Shown piece by piece: positions 15,435 through 23,440 of a stretch of DNA of 64,000 bases (position 1 is its first letter; every line of letters begins with the position of its first letter). This DNA is from Bacillota bacterium (GTDB lineage: Bacteria; Bacillota; Clostridia; Tissierellales; Peptoniphilaceae). The position numbers were made by a program, and so were the translations under genes. Under the pieces are notes generated by a model, which saw only the letters and a list, made by a program, of their open reading frames with translations, had not been told where the DNA came from and searched no databases. The stretch is taken from positions 62,001 to 126,000 of the forward strand of contig JAQYDN010000001.1 of NCBI GenBank assembly GCA_028724185.1. Reading direction: 5' to 3'.

Positions 15435-15941
15435 TTATACGAGTGGCGTGCCGCAGCGCGGACAGTAAGTCGATCCCCGCTCGGCTTGAAAGTGGCAGTT
15501 TTCACATTCGATAAAGTCCGGATCTTCGTCTACGAAGTGCACGAACTCGATCTTTTTCCCGCAATTGGGACAAAAATTAGCGTCCTCATCGATCTTGGCG
15601 TGACACTCGGGACATTCGGCGTCGAACTCCTCGCCTTCGATGCCCTTGGTGCGCACGCGGTTTTGCAGTGCGTCTTTTTCCTTTTGTAACTCGTCGATCG
15701 CGAGCAACAGTTCCGAGCTGGACGTATCAGTCAAGTGCGTTTGCTCGCGCATTTCCATATAATACACTTCTCCTAGATGCGCAAACTCCGCCTGGATTTT
15801 CATCTCCAGGTCGTGAATTTGTATCTTTAGCTTGGTTGCCTTCGAAGCTTCCTTTGCTTCGTATATGCTGCGTTTACCCAAATCCTTTACTTGGTTGGAC
15901 AGATCTTCAAAGCCTTTCCCAATGCTGTTAAATATATCCAT
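15435..15941 (-). CDS. Coiled-coil protein with two zinc ribbons
   Basis: A 168-aa cytoplasmic protein of unknown function. The first 110 residues are charged and helical (likely coiled coil, residues 40-100); two C-terminal zinc ribbons follow: CPECHAK...CPNCGKK and CENCHFQ...CPRCGTPL. Zinc-ribbon domain proteins of this size are common in clostridia. It is 11 bases upstream of msrB, so the pair is likely one operon. The start has CGAGGTGAAGAG before it. Confidence 0.8.
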   Translation of the reverse strand: MDIFNSIGKGFEDLSNQVKDLGKRSIYEAKEASKATKLKIQIHDLEMKIQAEFAHLGEVYYMEMREQTHLTDTSSSELLLAIDELQKEKDALQNRVRTKGIEGEEFDAECPECHAKIDEDANFCPNCGKKIEFVHFVDEDPDFIECENCHFQAERGSTYCPRCGTPLV

Positions 15942-16088
15942 CTCTTCACCTCGAGAAAATCATATCATAATTTTTACATGAAAATAACAGCTTAGATAAG
16001 GATTAGATTTTTTCGAGCAATTACGCGCGATGTGTTAAAAACCACTCGACTGGGTATGATAAAAATACAGACTATAAGGAGGAACAAT

Positions 16089-16328
16089 ATGGATTATCAA
16101 CTATATGCGGCAACCTACTGTCCTTTCTGCCGAAAGGTCATTAACTTCATGGAGAAGAACGAACTCGACGATAAGATAGACATTCTGTTCATCGACAAGG
16201 ATGATCGTTATGAAAAAGAACTGCTCGAGGGAGGCGGCACGAAACAAGTGCCCTGTCTCCACTTCGGCGACACGTGGATGTATGAATCGGACGACATCAT
16301 CGAGTATCTAAAGGAAAACCTGCTTTAG
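16089..16328 (+). CDS. Glutaredoxin-like protein, CPFC active site
   Basis: A 79-aa thioredoxin-fold protein with the redox motif ATYCPFCRKV, the cis-proline in KQVPCLHFGD and a C-terminal helix. It should exchange electrons with disulfides or glutathione-like thiols. The ATG follows TAAGGAGGAACAAT; an upstream ATG at 16032 has no ribosome site. A second, differently built glutaredoxin is at 17781. Confidence 0.9.
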   Translation: MDYQLYAATYCPFCRKVINFMEKNELDDKIDILFIDKDDRYEKELLEGGGTKQVPCLHFGDTWMYESDDIIEYLKENLL

Positions 16329-16329
16329 C

Positions 16330-16358
16330 TTGAAACTCCTTTAGAATTACGATAGAAT
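16330..16358 (+). promoter_or_regulatory. Promoter of the DUF1858 gene
   Basis: TTGAAA at 16330-16335, 17-base spacer, TAGAAT at 16353-16358. It begins right after the glutaredoxin stop, so the DUF1858 gene has its own promoter. Confidence 0.6.
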
Positions 16359-16410
16359 AAGTCTCGTCAAAATTAATCTGTATTTGATGACTACGTTTTA
16401 GGAGGCATAG

Positions 16411-16608
16411 ATGATTACTAAAGATATGTTAATCGGCGATTTAGTTCGTCAATACCCGGAATCTATTCGCATTTTAATGCAATTCGGCATGGGTTGCGTC
16501 GGATGCCCGTCCAGCCAAATGGAATCGCTCGAAGAAGCGGCTTTCGTTCACGGCTTTGACGTCGACGAACTCATGGCAACGCTGAACAAGACGATCGAAG
16601 CGAAATAA
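16411..16608 (+). CDS. DUF1858 hybrid-cluster-associated redox disulfide protein
   Basis: A 65-aa protein of the family found next to hybrid cluster proteins and other anaerobic redox genes. MLIGDLVRQYPESIRILMQF leads to the conserved pair GMGCVGCPS, presumed to form a redox disulfide or bind a metal. The family lacks a proven biochemical role. It has its own promoter and a terminator downstream; the ATG follows TTAGGAGGC. Confidence 0.9.
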   Translation: MITKDMLIGDLVRQYPESIRILMQFGMGCVGCPSSQMESLEEAAFVHGFDVDELMATLNKTIEAK

Positions 16609-16624
16609 GCGAGATCCTCGTAAT

Positions 16625-16658
16625 AAAAAAAGCTCTCACCGCGGTGAGAGCTTTTTTT
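16625..16658. terminator. Bidirectional terminator between DUF1858 and DUF1002 genes
   Basis: AAGCTCTCACC and GGTGAGAGCTT form an 11-bp stem with a GC loop between A and T runs. Confidence 0.92.
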
Positions 16659-16659
16659 A

Positions 16660-17538
16660 TTATCTAAATAGCGATGCGAACCAGTCGATAAACCGGCCGA
16701 AGCCCGCCTTGATACTCATGAGAAAACCTTGGCCTTCTTCACTTCCGAGATAATCTTTCGCCTGATTGGCGGCGCCCTTCGCCTTATCGGCCAAGCCGTT
16801 CCAATCGATCTTCGTCGTCCTCAAGCGGTCGAAGAAATCGGTCAAATCTTCCTTTTGCGCCTCGGAGAGGTTCAAATTGTATTCGTTGGATACGTTAATG
16901 ATGATGTTTTGAACCTCTTCTCTCGACTTCGGCGCTTCGGTCGCGATCTTTTCCTTGATGTCCTTGACGACATCGGTCGCCTTGTCCGCGCCGACCTCGT
17001 CGGCTAAATCCGAAGTGACGACCATCTCTTCGTTGGCGGCCTTTTTGACGTCTTCGCTGATTTTTTTACCGCTCGTCTCTTCGTAGGCTTTCATAATGCC
17101 CGTAAGCGCCGCCGTACCCGACACATTCATCGGCGCGTCGACGGTGATGTCGGCATCTTCGACGCCCGCCGTTTCGAGCGCTTGACGGTACATGTCGTCG
17201 GTGATGTAGCGGATGCGGTCGGACGTCTCGACGCGGATGCCGCTTCCCGCCTTCGTGTACTCGATCTTGGCGCTGGAAATCGCCTTCGATCCGATCTTCG
17301 CGGCCGGCAAAAAGTCGCCTAAGTACTTGTGCTCTTCGGCATTGGTGACCTCGATCACCTGATCGGTCTCCCCCGCGTTAAAGCGTTTCCGCAAATCTTC
17401 TCTTTGTGCTTTCGTCAGGTCTTGCCCAAAGGACAAAATAACATCGCCCTCCGCCGCATCGGCAAAGACCGGCGCCGCGACGGCTGCCACCATGACCAGG
17501 GCCAAGGCAGCGGTTAAATATCGTTTAAATAGTTTCAT
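16660..17538 (-). CDS. Exported DUF1002 protein (YpuA-like)
   Basis: A 292-aa secreted protein. It has a Sec signal peptide (KLFKRYLTAALALVMVAAV, cleavage near APVFADA) and then the DUF1002 domain: LSFGQDLTKAQREDLRKRF, a conserved SSAKIEYT core and a helical second half ending in a hydrophobic GFGRFIDWFASLF helix. Related proteins occur across Firmicutes with no known function. The ATG at 17538 follows TGGAGGAGACT. It appears to be transcribed alone. Confidence 0.85.
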   Translation of the reverse strand: MKLFKRYLTAALALVMVAAVAAPVFADAAEGDVILSFGQDLTKAQREDLRKRFNAGETDQVIEVTNAEEHKYLGDFLPAAKIGSKAISSAKIEYTKAGSGIRVETSDRIRYITDDMYRQALETAGVEDADITVDAPMNVSGTAALTGIMKAYEETSGKKISEDVKKAANEEMVVTSDLADEVGADKATDVVKDIKEKIATEAPKSREEVQNIIINVSNEYNLNLSEAQKEDLTDFFDRLRTTKIDWNGLADKAKGAANQAKDYLGSEEGQGFLMSIKAGFGRFIDWFASLFR

Positions 17539-17753
17539 AGTCTCCTCCATTGATGCGTCTATGCGAATCATTTTTTCTCATTATACCACAGGCGGTCCGT
17601 TCGAATACCCGCCGGATCGAGGCTTTTAAAAGCCTTAGATATCTTTTGATTTTTACACTATTTCTTCACATCGCAGCCGCTCGACAAAAGATTCCGCTTC
17701 CTTAGCGCCCCACTCGCCCTCGAGCGGAAAGGCCGCTTATATCGATGAGGGCA
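17539..17753. other. Gene-free stretch upstream of the DUF1002 gene
   Basis: It contains the DUF1002 ribosome site and presumably its promoter. I see no coding frame or clear structured element. Confidence 0.3.
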
Positions 17754-17782
17754 TAAAAAAAGAGGCGTACGCCTCTTTTTTT
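17754..17782 (-). terminator. Terminator of the glutaredoxin gene
   Basis: AGAGGC/GCCTCT stem with GTAC loop, seven A before and seven T after; it works on both strands and overlaps the glutaredoxin stop. Confidence 0.85.
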
Positions 17783-18017
17783 ATGCTAACTTAGCGATCG
17801 CCGCGTCGATTCTCGGACGATCGAATCCGACGATTTCTTCGCCGCCGATGACGAGAACCGGTACGCCGGTGTAACCCTTGGAGATCAATTCATCTCTCGC
17901 TTGGGCATTTGTTTGAACGTTCTTTTCTTCAAAGTCGATGCCCTTGTCTTTCAGATAGTCCTTTGCCATCGTGCAGTAAGGACAGGTACTGCTCGTATAT
18001 ACTTCAACTTTAGACAT
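17781..18017 (-). CDS. Glutaredoxin-family protein, CPYC active site
   Basis: A 78-aa thioredoxin-fold protein similar to the NrdH/YruB group: SSTCPYCTMAKDYLKDKG is the active site and YTGVPVLVIGGEEIVGFDR holds the cis-Pro and the C-terminal GFD element. It should reduce small-molecule or protein disulfides. The ATG follows TTAGGAGGCACATC. It is monocistronic. Confidence 0.93.
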   Translation of the reverse strand: MSKVEVYTSSTCPYCTMAKDYLKDKGIDFEEKNVQTNAQARDELISKGYTGVPVLVIGGEEIVGFDRPRIDAAIAKLA

Positions 18018-18079
18018 TGATGTGCCTCCTAACTATCTATTCAGTTTTCTCTTCTTAATTATACCCAACGGCCTCCACA

Positions 18080-18406
18080 TTAATCACGCTCGTGAATTTT
18101 ATGCTCCGCGTGCGTATACCCCATGGCAAAGAGAGTCTTGACGTGTTCGTCATCGAGCGAATAGTACACCTTACGCCCTTCTTTGCGCGAGCGGATGAGT
18201 CCCTCGTTCTTTAAAAGAATCAACTGATGCGAAATGGAAGATTGGCTCATCCCGAGCAGCTCGACCAGCTTCGAGACATTGCACGTAGATAGCATGAGTG
18301 CGTAGAGGATCTTCAGGCGCGTCGGATCGGCCATAACCTTAAATATGCCGCTGAGGTTGTCGATTAACTCCTGATTCTCAACGAATTCATCAAATTTATC
18401 CTTCAT
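18080..18406 (-). CDS. ArsR/SmtB-family zinc-type metalloregulator
   Basis: A 108-aa winged-helix repressor. MADPTRLKILYALMLSTCNV and GMSQSSISHQLILLKNEGL are the ArsR DNA-binding region. The last helix has Asp-Glu-His, ten residues, His, two residues, His (DEH...HAEH), exactly the D-x-H-x10-H-x2-H alpha-5 site of CzrA/SmtB zinc sensors. The gene is the last of metG-tatD-rnmV-rsmA-arsR and overlaps rsmA by 11 bases. No metal transporter adjoins it, so its target promoters are elsewhere or are the operon itself. Zinc sensing is inferred from the motif. Confidence 0.9.
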   Translation of the reverse strand: MKDKFDEFVENQELIDNLSGIFKVMADPTRLKILYALMLSTCNVSKLVELLGMSQSSISHQLILLKNEGLIRSRKEGRKVYYSLDDEHVKTLFAMGYTHAEHKIHERD

Positions 18407-19280
18407 CCCCGGAATACTCCTTTGTCACTTTCGGAAAATTTTTCGCCAAGATGCGATATTCCTCGACGCTGATCGTCTCCGCGCGACGCGACGGATCGAT
18501 CCCCGCGTCTTCAAGCGCTCCGGCGATATCCTCTTTCTCGACGGCAAACCCGTAGGTCGAGAGGGCGTTTAACACCGTCTTGCGACGCTTCGAAAAGGCC
18601 GCGCGCACGATCGCCTCCGCCTGTCTCAGCGTCTCGGGATACTCGTCTTTGACGTCTCTGATCGCGAGCACGGCGCTGTCGACATTCGGCTGCGGCATAA
18701 AACAGGTCCGCGGGACGTGGAGGCTGATAGATACTTCGCCGCGCATTTGGAGATATACCGAGATCGAGCCGTAGAGCTTCGAGCCCGGACTCGCGGCCAT
18801 GCGCGTCGCCATTTCCTTTTGAACCATGATGTATATCGAATCCAGGTCGATATCCGCGTCGAGTATATGCGTAATAATCGGCGTCGTTACATAATAAGGG
18901 AGGTTGGCGACCACCTTTATTTTCTTGTCGGGAAAGCGCGATTCCAGTTCACTCTTTAAGTCGGTCTTTAACACGTCTTTGTAGAAGATTTCGACCGAAG
19001 GGTACTGTCCGAGCGTCTCGTCGAGAATCGGCTTCAAGTGTTCGTCGATCTCGACGCAAAACACCTCCGCCCCGCGCAGCGCCAACTCTTCGGTGAGCGT
19101 CCCGATCCCCGCGCCGATTTCCAGGACCGCATCGCCCTCCCCAATATCGGCGGCATCGACGATGGCGCGGACGATATTTCCGTCGATTAAGAAATTTTGT
19201 CCCAGTGATTTTTGAAATTGAAATCCCCACTTTTTTTGAATCTCGCGTATGACGGCGGGGCTATACAACCTTTTATTCAC
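18396..19280 (-). CDS. rsmA: 16S rRNA dimethyladenosine transferase
   Basis: Dimethylates A1518 and A1519 in 16S rRNA during small-subunit assembly. The 294-aa enzyme shows QKSLGQNFLIDGNIV, the SAM motif VLEIGAGIGTLTEEL, and VVANLPYYVTTPII, the NLPY catalytic motif. The start is taken as the GTG at 19280, six bases after GGGAGG and overlapping the rnmV stop; the 27 bases upstream in frame belong to rnmV. Gene order tatD-rnmV-rsmA is the usual Firmicute arrangement. Confidence 0.96.
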   Translation of the reverse strand: MNKRLYSPAVIREIQKKWGFQFQKSLGQNFLIDGNIVRAIVDAADIGEGDAVLEIGAGIGTLTEELALRGAEVFCVEIDEHLKPILDETLGQYPSVEIFYKDVLKTDLKSELESRFPDKKIKVVANLPYYVTTPIITHILDADIDLDSIYIMVQKEMATRMAASPGSKLYGSISVYLQMRGEVSISLHVPRTCFMPQPNVDSAVLAIRDVKDEYPETLRQAEAIVRAAFSKRRKTVLNALSTYGFAVEKEDIAGALEDAGIDPSRRAETISVEEYRILAKNFPKVTKEYSGDEG

Positions 19281-19821
19281 CAAAGACCTCCCGATACTTC
19301 TCCTCAAATTCTTCTATCGTGATATCGAAACTGTTGAGACGGCGCAGAAATTGCTTGCCGTTTCCGTGGCCGATCCCGAGTGCCTCGGACATCTTTTCGC
19401 GCCGCTCGGCGGCATCGGAGGCGCCGATCAAGCCGAATCGGATCATATCCGCCTTCGTAAAGGTCTCTTTATACTCGTGGCTCATCGGTTTCGCCCTCCG
19501 AAGAGCCTCCAGGATATCCTCGGGCTTGGCGTTTTCGATGCCGATGTCGTCTTTTAGCGTCGTCTTCGATTGGGGAAGATAGGCCTGTTTCGGGTGATCG
19601 AGCGCTTCGGTGAGCCGTCGCCTGATCTGCTTGCCCATATAGTCGGGATCCGTCAGGATGATGACGCCGCGGCGTTTTTCGATCTTCTTCAATTCATTTA
19701 AGAATGTTTTACCGAAGGCGTATCCACCGGTCGCGATTACATCGCAATCCAGCGCCGATCTTACCCTCGAGATATCGTCTTTCCCCTCGACGACGATCAC
19801 CTCGCGGATCACTGCTCCCAT
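19273..19821 (-). CDS. rnmV: Ribonuclease M5
   Basis: Final maturation of 5S rRNA. The 182-aa protein begins with a TOPRIM domain: VIVVEGKDDISRV (catalytic Glu) and IILTDPDYMGKQIRRRL (DxD acidic pair), and ends with a helical RNA/protein-binding part. It overlaps tatD by 13 bases and rsmA by 8, so translation of the three is coupled. Confidence 0.94.
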   Translation of the reverse strand: MGAVIREVIVVEGKDDISRVRSALDCDVIATGGYAFGKTFLNELKKIEKRRGVIILTDPDYMGKQIRRRLTEALDHPKQAYLPQSKTTLKDDIGIENAKPEDILEALRRAKPMSHEYKETFTKADMIRFGLIGASDAAERREKMSEALGIGHGNGKQFLRRLNSFDITIEEFEEKYREVFGE

Positions 19822-20582
19822 CGATAAAACCGTTTCGTGTTCTCGTCGGTATGCGCGATAAGCGTCTCGACGTCCATGCCGCGGAGGTTCGCGATATTTT
19901 CCGCGACAAAGCGCACATATTTCGGCTCGTTGCGCTTTCCGCGGTGCGGCTCGGGCGTCATGTAGGGACAGTCCGTCTCGAGCAAGAGACGGTCGATGTC
20001 GACGGTCTCCGCCACCCTCTTCGGGACCTTCGCGTTTTTAAAGGTCGTCACGCCGCCGAGAGAGATGTAGCAGCCGAGTTCTATAAACCGCGCGAGCATT
20101 TCAACCGAATAGGAATAGCAGTGGATCAACACGTGATGGGACGGATGCCTGTCCAAAAATTCCGACACGATGTTAAACGTCTCTTCCGCCGCATCCCGCG
20201 AGTGGATGACGACGGGAAGATCCGTCTCGACCGCGAGGTCGAGCATCGCAGAAAAGACCTCGCGCTGCACGGCGCGCGGCGAGTTTTCGTAGTAGTAATC
20301 GAGGCCCACTTCGCCGATGGCGACGACCTTTTCATCCCTCGAAAGTCCTACGAGCTCTTCCCTTACCGCTTCGCTGTAGCCGTCCGCTTCCTGCGGGTGC
20401 ACGCCGACGACGGCGTAGAGTTTCTCGTACTCCCTCGCCAACTGCACCACCGCGCGACTCGTCTCTATATCCGATCCCACATTGACGACGGCATCCAATC
20501 CGTCGTCGGCCATGCGGGCTATAATTTCCTCACGATCCTCATCGAATGCTTCATTTTCCAAATGAGAGTGAGCGTCTATCAT
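19809..20582 (-). CDS. tatD: TatD-family metal-dependent hydrolase
   Basis: A 257-aa TIM-barrel nuclease/hydrolase. DAHSHLENEAFD (metal HxH), GEVGLDYYYENSP (Glu), PVVIHSRDA (His), IHCYSYS (His) and LLETDCPYM (Asp) give a full metal-binding set. Homologues have 3'-5' DNase activity, but the physiological substrate is uncertain. The ATG follows TAGGAGGATGT and lies 8 bases after metG, its usual partner. Confidence 0.94.
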   Translation of the reverse strand: MIDAHSHLENEAFDEDREEIIARMADDGLDAVVNVGSDIETSRAVVQLAREYEKLYAVVGVHPQEADGYSEAVREELVGLSRDEKVVAIGEVGLDYYYENSPRAVQREVFSAMLDLAVETDLPVVIHSRDAAEETFNIVSEFLDRHPSHHVLIHCYSYSVEMLARFIELGCYISLGGVTTFKNAKVPKRVAETVDIDRLLLETDCPYMTPEPHRGKRNEPKYVRFVAENIANLRGMDVETLIAHTDENTKRFYRWEQ

Positions 20583-20590
20583 ACATCCTC

Positions 20591-22552
20591 CTAGCTAATG
20601 ATGGCTCCGGACTTCAATTCTTCCATCGTCGTCGCAAGCGACAACTTGTGATCGGCATCTTCCGCCGCGAGGAGCATCCCTTCCGAGAGGACGCCGCGCA
20701 GCTTCGTCGGTTTTAAGTTCGCAATGACGAGCACTTGACGGCCCTCGAGTTCCTCTTTTGTGTAGTATTCCTTAATCCCCGAGCAGATGACCCGTTTTTC
20801 CTTGCCCATGCTGATATTCAAGACGTAGAGTCTATCGGCATTCGGGTGGTCTTCGACCGAGTCGACGGTCGCGACGCGAATGTCCAGTTTATCGAAGTCG
20901 TCGATCGTGATCTCCGGCTTTAACTCGACGTCTTTTTCCCCTTCACCTTCCGATTCGGATGCCTTCTGACGGCTCTCGATCAGCGCGCTGTTGGCCGCCC
21001 AAAGTCGCTCCGTCTCTTTTTCGATGTCCAGGCGCGGGAAGATAATTGTCTTTTCGCCGATGTGGTTTCCGGACTCGAGCAATCCCCACTTCTTCGCATC
21101 GTCCGCCACAAAGGTCGTCGAAGCGGAAATTTGTTCGGCGATCGAAATGGCCGTATTGTTCATAAAGAACGAGAGGAGAATCGAGACGATTCTAAGCGCT
21201 TCCGCCAAGTTGTAGAGCACGGTATCCAGGCGCTTCAGTTCCTCTTCTCCGCCCTTGGCCAAGACCCACGGCTCGTTTTCATCGACGTATTTATTGCATC
21301 GACGGATAAGGTTCCAAATCACTTGAAGCGCGGTAGAGAATTGATACGTTTCCATCTCTTTTTCGACGCCGTCCCACGTCTTTGTCGCAAGCGCCTTGAG
21401 TTCTTGGTCGAGTTCGGTCTCGCCGTGCGGCTCGGGAATCATGCCGTCGTCGTATTTTTCGATCATCGAGACCGTCCGCGAGACGAGGTTTCCGAGGTCG
21501 TTGGCGAGGTCGGAGTTTAAGCGCTTCATAAAACTCGTCACGTTAAAGCTTCCGTCGTGTCCGAAGGAAAATTCCCGCAGCAGGAAATACTTCAGAGCGT
21601 CGACGCCGTAGAGGTCGATCATCGGCTCGGGATAGATGACATTGCCCTTGGACTTGCTCATCTTGTCGTTGTCAAATAAAATCCAGCCGTGTCCGAAGAC
21701 CTGTTTCGGCAAGGGCATGTCGAGCGCCATCAACATGGCGGGCCAAATAATGGTGTGGAAACGCATAATCTCCTTGCCGACGAAGTGCACGTCCGCGGGC
21801 CAGTAGCTGTTGAATTTTTCCTCATCGGTGCCGTAACCGCATCCCGTCAGATAGCAGGACAAGGCGTCGATCCAAACGTAGATGACGTGTTTTTTATCGA
21901 ACGGAACGGGGACGCCCCAATCGAACGAGGAACGCGTCACCGACAAGTCGTCGAGGCCGTCTTTTAAAAACGAGTTGATCATCTCGCTCTTGCGGTAAGC
22001 CGGTTGAATAAATTCCGGATGGTCTTCATAATATTGCAGAAGCTTATCTCGATACTTCGAGAGGCGGAAGAAATACGTCTCCTCGTGCTGCAGATGCGTC
22101 TCTCTGCCGCAGTCCGGACACAAGTGCCCCTCGTCTAATTGGGACTCGGCCCAAAACGATTCGCAAGGCGTACAGTAATAACCTTCGTATTCGCCCTTAT
22201 AGATCTCACCCTTGTCGTAGAGTTTTTGGAATAACTCCTGTACATTTTTTTCGTGTTGCGGATTCGTCGAACGTACAAACGAATCGTAGTGAATGTCCAT
22301 CGTCTCCCATAACTTTTTCGTATCGGCGACGATGGCGTCGGTGTACTCCAAGGGCTTTTTGCCGACTTCTTCGGCCTTTTCCTGAATCTTTTGGCCGTGT
22401 TCGTCGGTTCCCGTCGTAAACAGGACATTGTAACCCTGCAAGGTCTTAAAGCGCTTTACCGCATCGACCGCGACGGTGCAGTAAGTATGTCCGATGTGCA
22501 GATTGCCGCTGGGATAATAGATGGGCGTTGTAATATAAAAGTTTTTTGACAT
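20591..22552 (-). CDS. metG: Methionyl-tRNA synthetase
   Basis: Charges both tRNA-Met species. The 653-aa class I enzyme has PSGNLHIGHTY (HIGH), a four-cysteine zinc knuckle (CTPCESF...CPDCGRE) as in the MetG1 type, DKMSKSKGN (KMSKS), the anticodon-binding helices, and a C-terminal EMAPII-like tRNA-binding domain (about 545-653, DKLDIRVATV). The start has GAGGAGGCATAC before it. First gene of a five-gene operon. Unlike tyrS it has no T-box; its leader holds two small hairpins. Confidence 0.97.
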   Translation of the reverse strand: MSKNFYITTPIYYPSGNLHIGHTYCTVAVDAVKRFKTLQGYNVLFTTGTDEHGQKIQEKAEEVGKKPLEYTDAIVADTKKLWETMDIHYDSFVRSTNPQHEKNVQELFQKLYDKGEIYKGEYEGYYCTPCESFWAESQLDEGHLCPDCGRETHLQHEETYFFRLSKYRDKLLQYYEDHPEFIQPAYRKSEMINSFLKDGLDDLSVTRSSFDWGVPVPFDKKHVIYVWIDALSCYLTGCGYGTDEEKFNSYWPADVHFVGKEIMRFHTIIWPAMLMALDMPLPKQVFGHGWILFDNDKMSKSKGNVIYPEPMIDLYGVDALKYFLLREFSFGHDGSFNVTSFMKRLNSDLANDLGNLVSRTVSMIEKYDDGMIPEPHGETELDQELKALATKTWDGVEKEMETYQFSTALQVIWNLIRRCNKYVDENEPWVLAKGGEEELKRLDTVLYNLAEALRIVSILLSFFMNNTAISIAEQISASTTFVADDAKKWGLLESGNHIGEKTIIFPRLDIEKETERLWAANSALIESRQKASESEGEGEKDVELKPEITIDDFDKLDIRVATVDSVEDHPNADRLYVLNISMGKEKRVICSGIKEYYTKEELEGRQVLVIANLKPTKLRGVLSEGMLLAAEDADHKLSLATTMEELKSGAIIS

Positions 22553-22564
22553 GTATGCCTCCTC

Positions 22565-22601
22565 GCATATAGATGATATGCACGGTCATATAGGATGACC
22601 G
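22565..22601 (-). promoter_or_regulatory. Tandem hairpins in the metG leader
   Basis: GCATAT/ATATGC (22565-22581, 5-base loop) and CGGTCAT/ATGACCG (22583-22601, 5-base loop) are perfect hairpins one base apart, directly ahead of the metG ribosome site. Regulation by them is possible but not shown. Confidence 0.45.
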
Positions 22602-22619
22602 ATATATTGACGTGTATTC

Positions 22620-22648
22620 ATTATACTATTTTGCACAACCCCGCGCAA
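22620..22648 (-). promoter_or_regulatory. Promoter of the metG operon
   Basis: Minus strand TTGCGC (22643-22648), 17-base spacer, TATAAT (22620-22625). Start near 22613 gives a 60-base leader. Confidence 0.7.
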
Positions 22649-22692
22649 TGAAACCCTTCCCGTGTTATACTTTAGTTTAAGGAGGGATGATA

Positions 22693-23304
22693 ATGAATGC
22701 AGCTACACCTATTTCCTACAGCGGGCAAAACTTATCGAAGAAAGATTTCTCGGGACAGGATCTTTCGCATGCCGACTTCTCGGAATGCGACCTCTCCCAC
22801 GCGTGGTTCGACCACGCCGTCTTACGACACGCGAGCTTTAAAGGGGCGAACCTGCGAGAAGTCAACTTCCGAAACGCCGACTTGACCGGCGCCGACCTTC
22901 GGGGAGCCAACCTCTTCGGCGCCGTCATGGAGGAATCCGTCCTGGACGACGTCGCGACCGACGAGGACACGAAGTTCTTTCGCCTCCGCTGTCCCGAAGA
23001 AGGCGCCTTTATCGGCTACAAGCGCTGCTACGACCATAGACTCGTCACGCTTTATATTCCCGCGGACGCCCGGCGCACCTCGGCGACGATGAACTCGTGC
23101 CGTTGCGACAAAGCTTACGTCCTCTCCGTCACCGACTTCGACTATAAGGAACACTACCGCGATGCCATCTCGCTGATCGACGAAAATTTCGTCTACACGA
23201 CCCACACCATGGTCTATGCGGGAAACTTTAACCCCGACCGCTGGCGCGATTCGACCGGTGGCATCCACTTTTGGATGACAAAAGAAGAAGCCTTTGCTTA
23301 TTAA
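22693..23304 (+). CDS. Pentapeptide-repeat protein with uncharacterised C-terminal domain
   Basis: A 203-aa protein. Residues about 10-80 are A(D/N)Lxx pentapeptide repeats (for example GANLREVNFRNADLTGADLR), which fold as a right-handed quadrilateral helix. The second half (about 95-203) carries FIGYKRCYDHRLVTLYIPAD and CRCDKAYVLSV and looks like the DUF5758/DUF7666 class of domain often fused to pentapeptides. No catalytic motif is visible and function is unknown. The ATG at 22693 has the right spacing from AAGGAGGG; an ATG six bases earlier is too close. It is divergent from metG. Confidence 0.85.
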   Translation: MNAATPISYSGQNLSKKDFSGQDLSHADFSECDLSHAWFDHAVLRHASFKGANLREVNFRNADLTGADLRGANLFGAVMEESVLDDVATDEDTKFFRLRCPEEGAFIGYKRCYDHRLVTLYIPADARRTSATMNSCRCDKAYVLSVTDFDYKEHYRDAISLIDENFVYTTHTMVYAGNFNPDRWRDSTGGIHFWMTKEEAFAY

Positions 23305-23315
23305 ATGAAACGAAA

Positions 23316-23346
23316 GCGCGAGTCCTCGCAGGGCTCGCGTTTTTTT
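23316..23346 (+). terminator. Terminator of the pentapeptide gene
   Basis: CGCGAG (23317-23322) and CTCGCG (23334-23339) form the stem, followed by seven T. Confidence 0.85.
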
Positions 23347-23394
23347 AGTTGAAACATCGGCGCGTCGCGACGCCGACGACGCTCGGTACATAAA

Positions 23395-23432
23395 TATATC
23401 GACATAAAAAAAGATTCTTTCATGTCGATATA
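23395..23432. repeat. Perfect 11-bp inverted repeat downstream of yitT
   Basis: TATATCGACAT and ATGTCGATATA are exact complements around a 16-base loop. On the minus strand the loop reads GAAAGAATCTTTTTTT, a mini hairpin with T run held inside the larger stem. It lies just after the yitT stop and probably ends that transcript. Confidence 0.65.
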
Positions 23433-23440
23433 CTTATATC

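Noticed and set aside
22553..22650. T-box for metG
   Set aside because: No TGGTACC-type antiterminator sequence in the leader.
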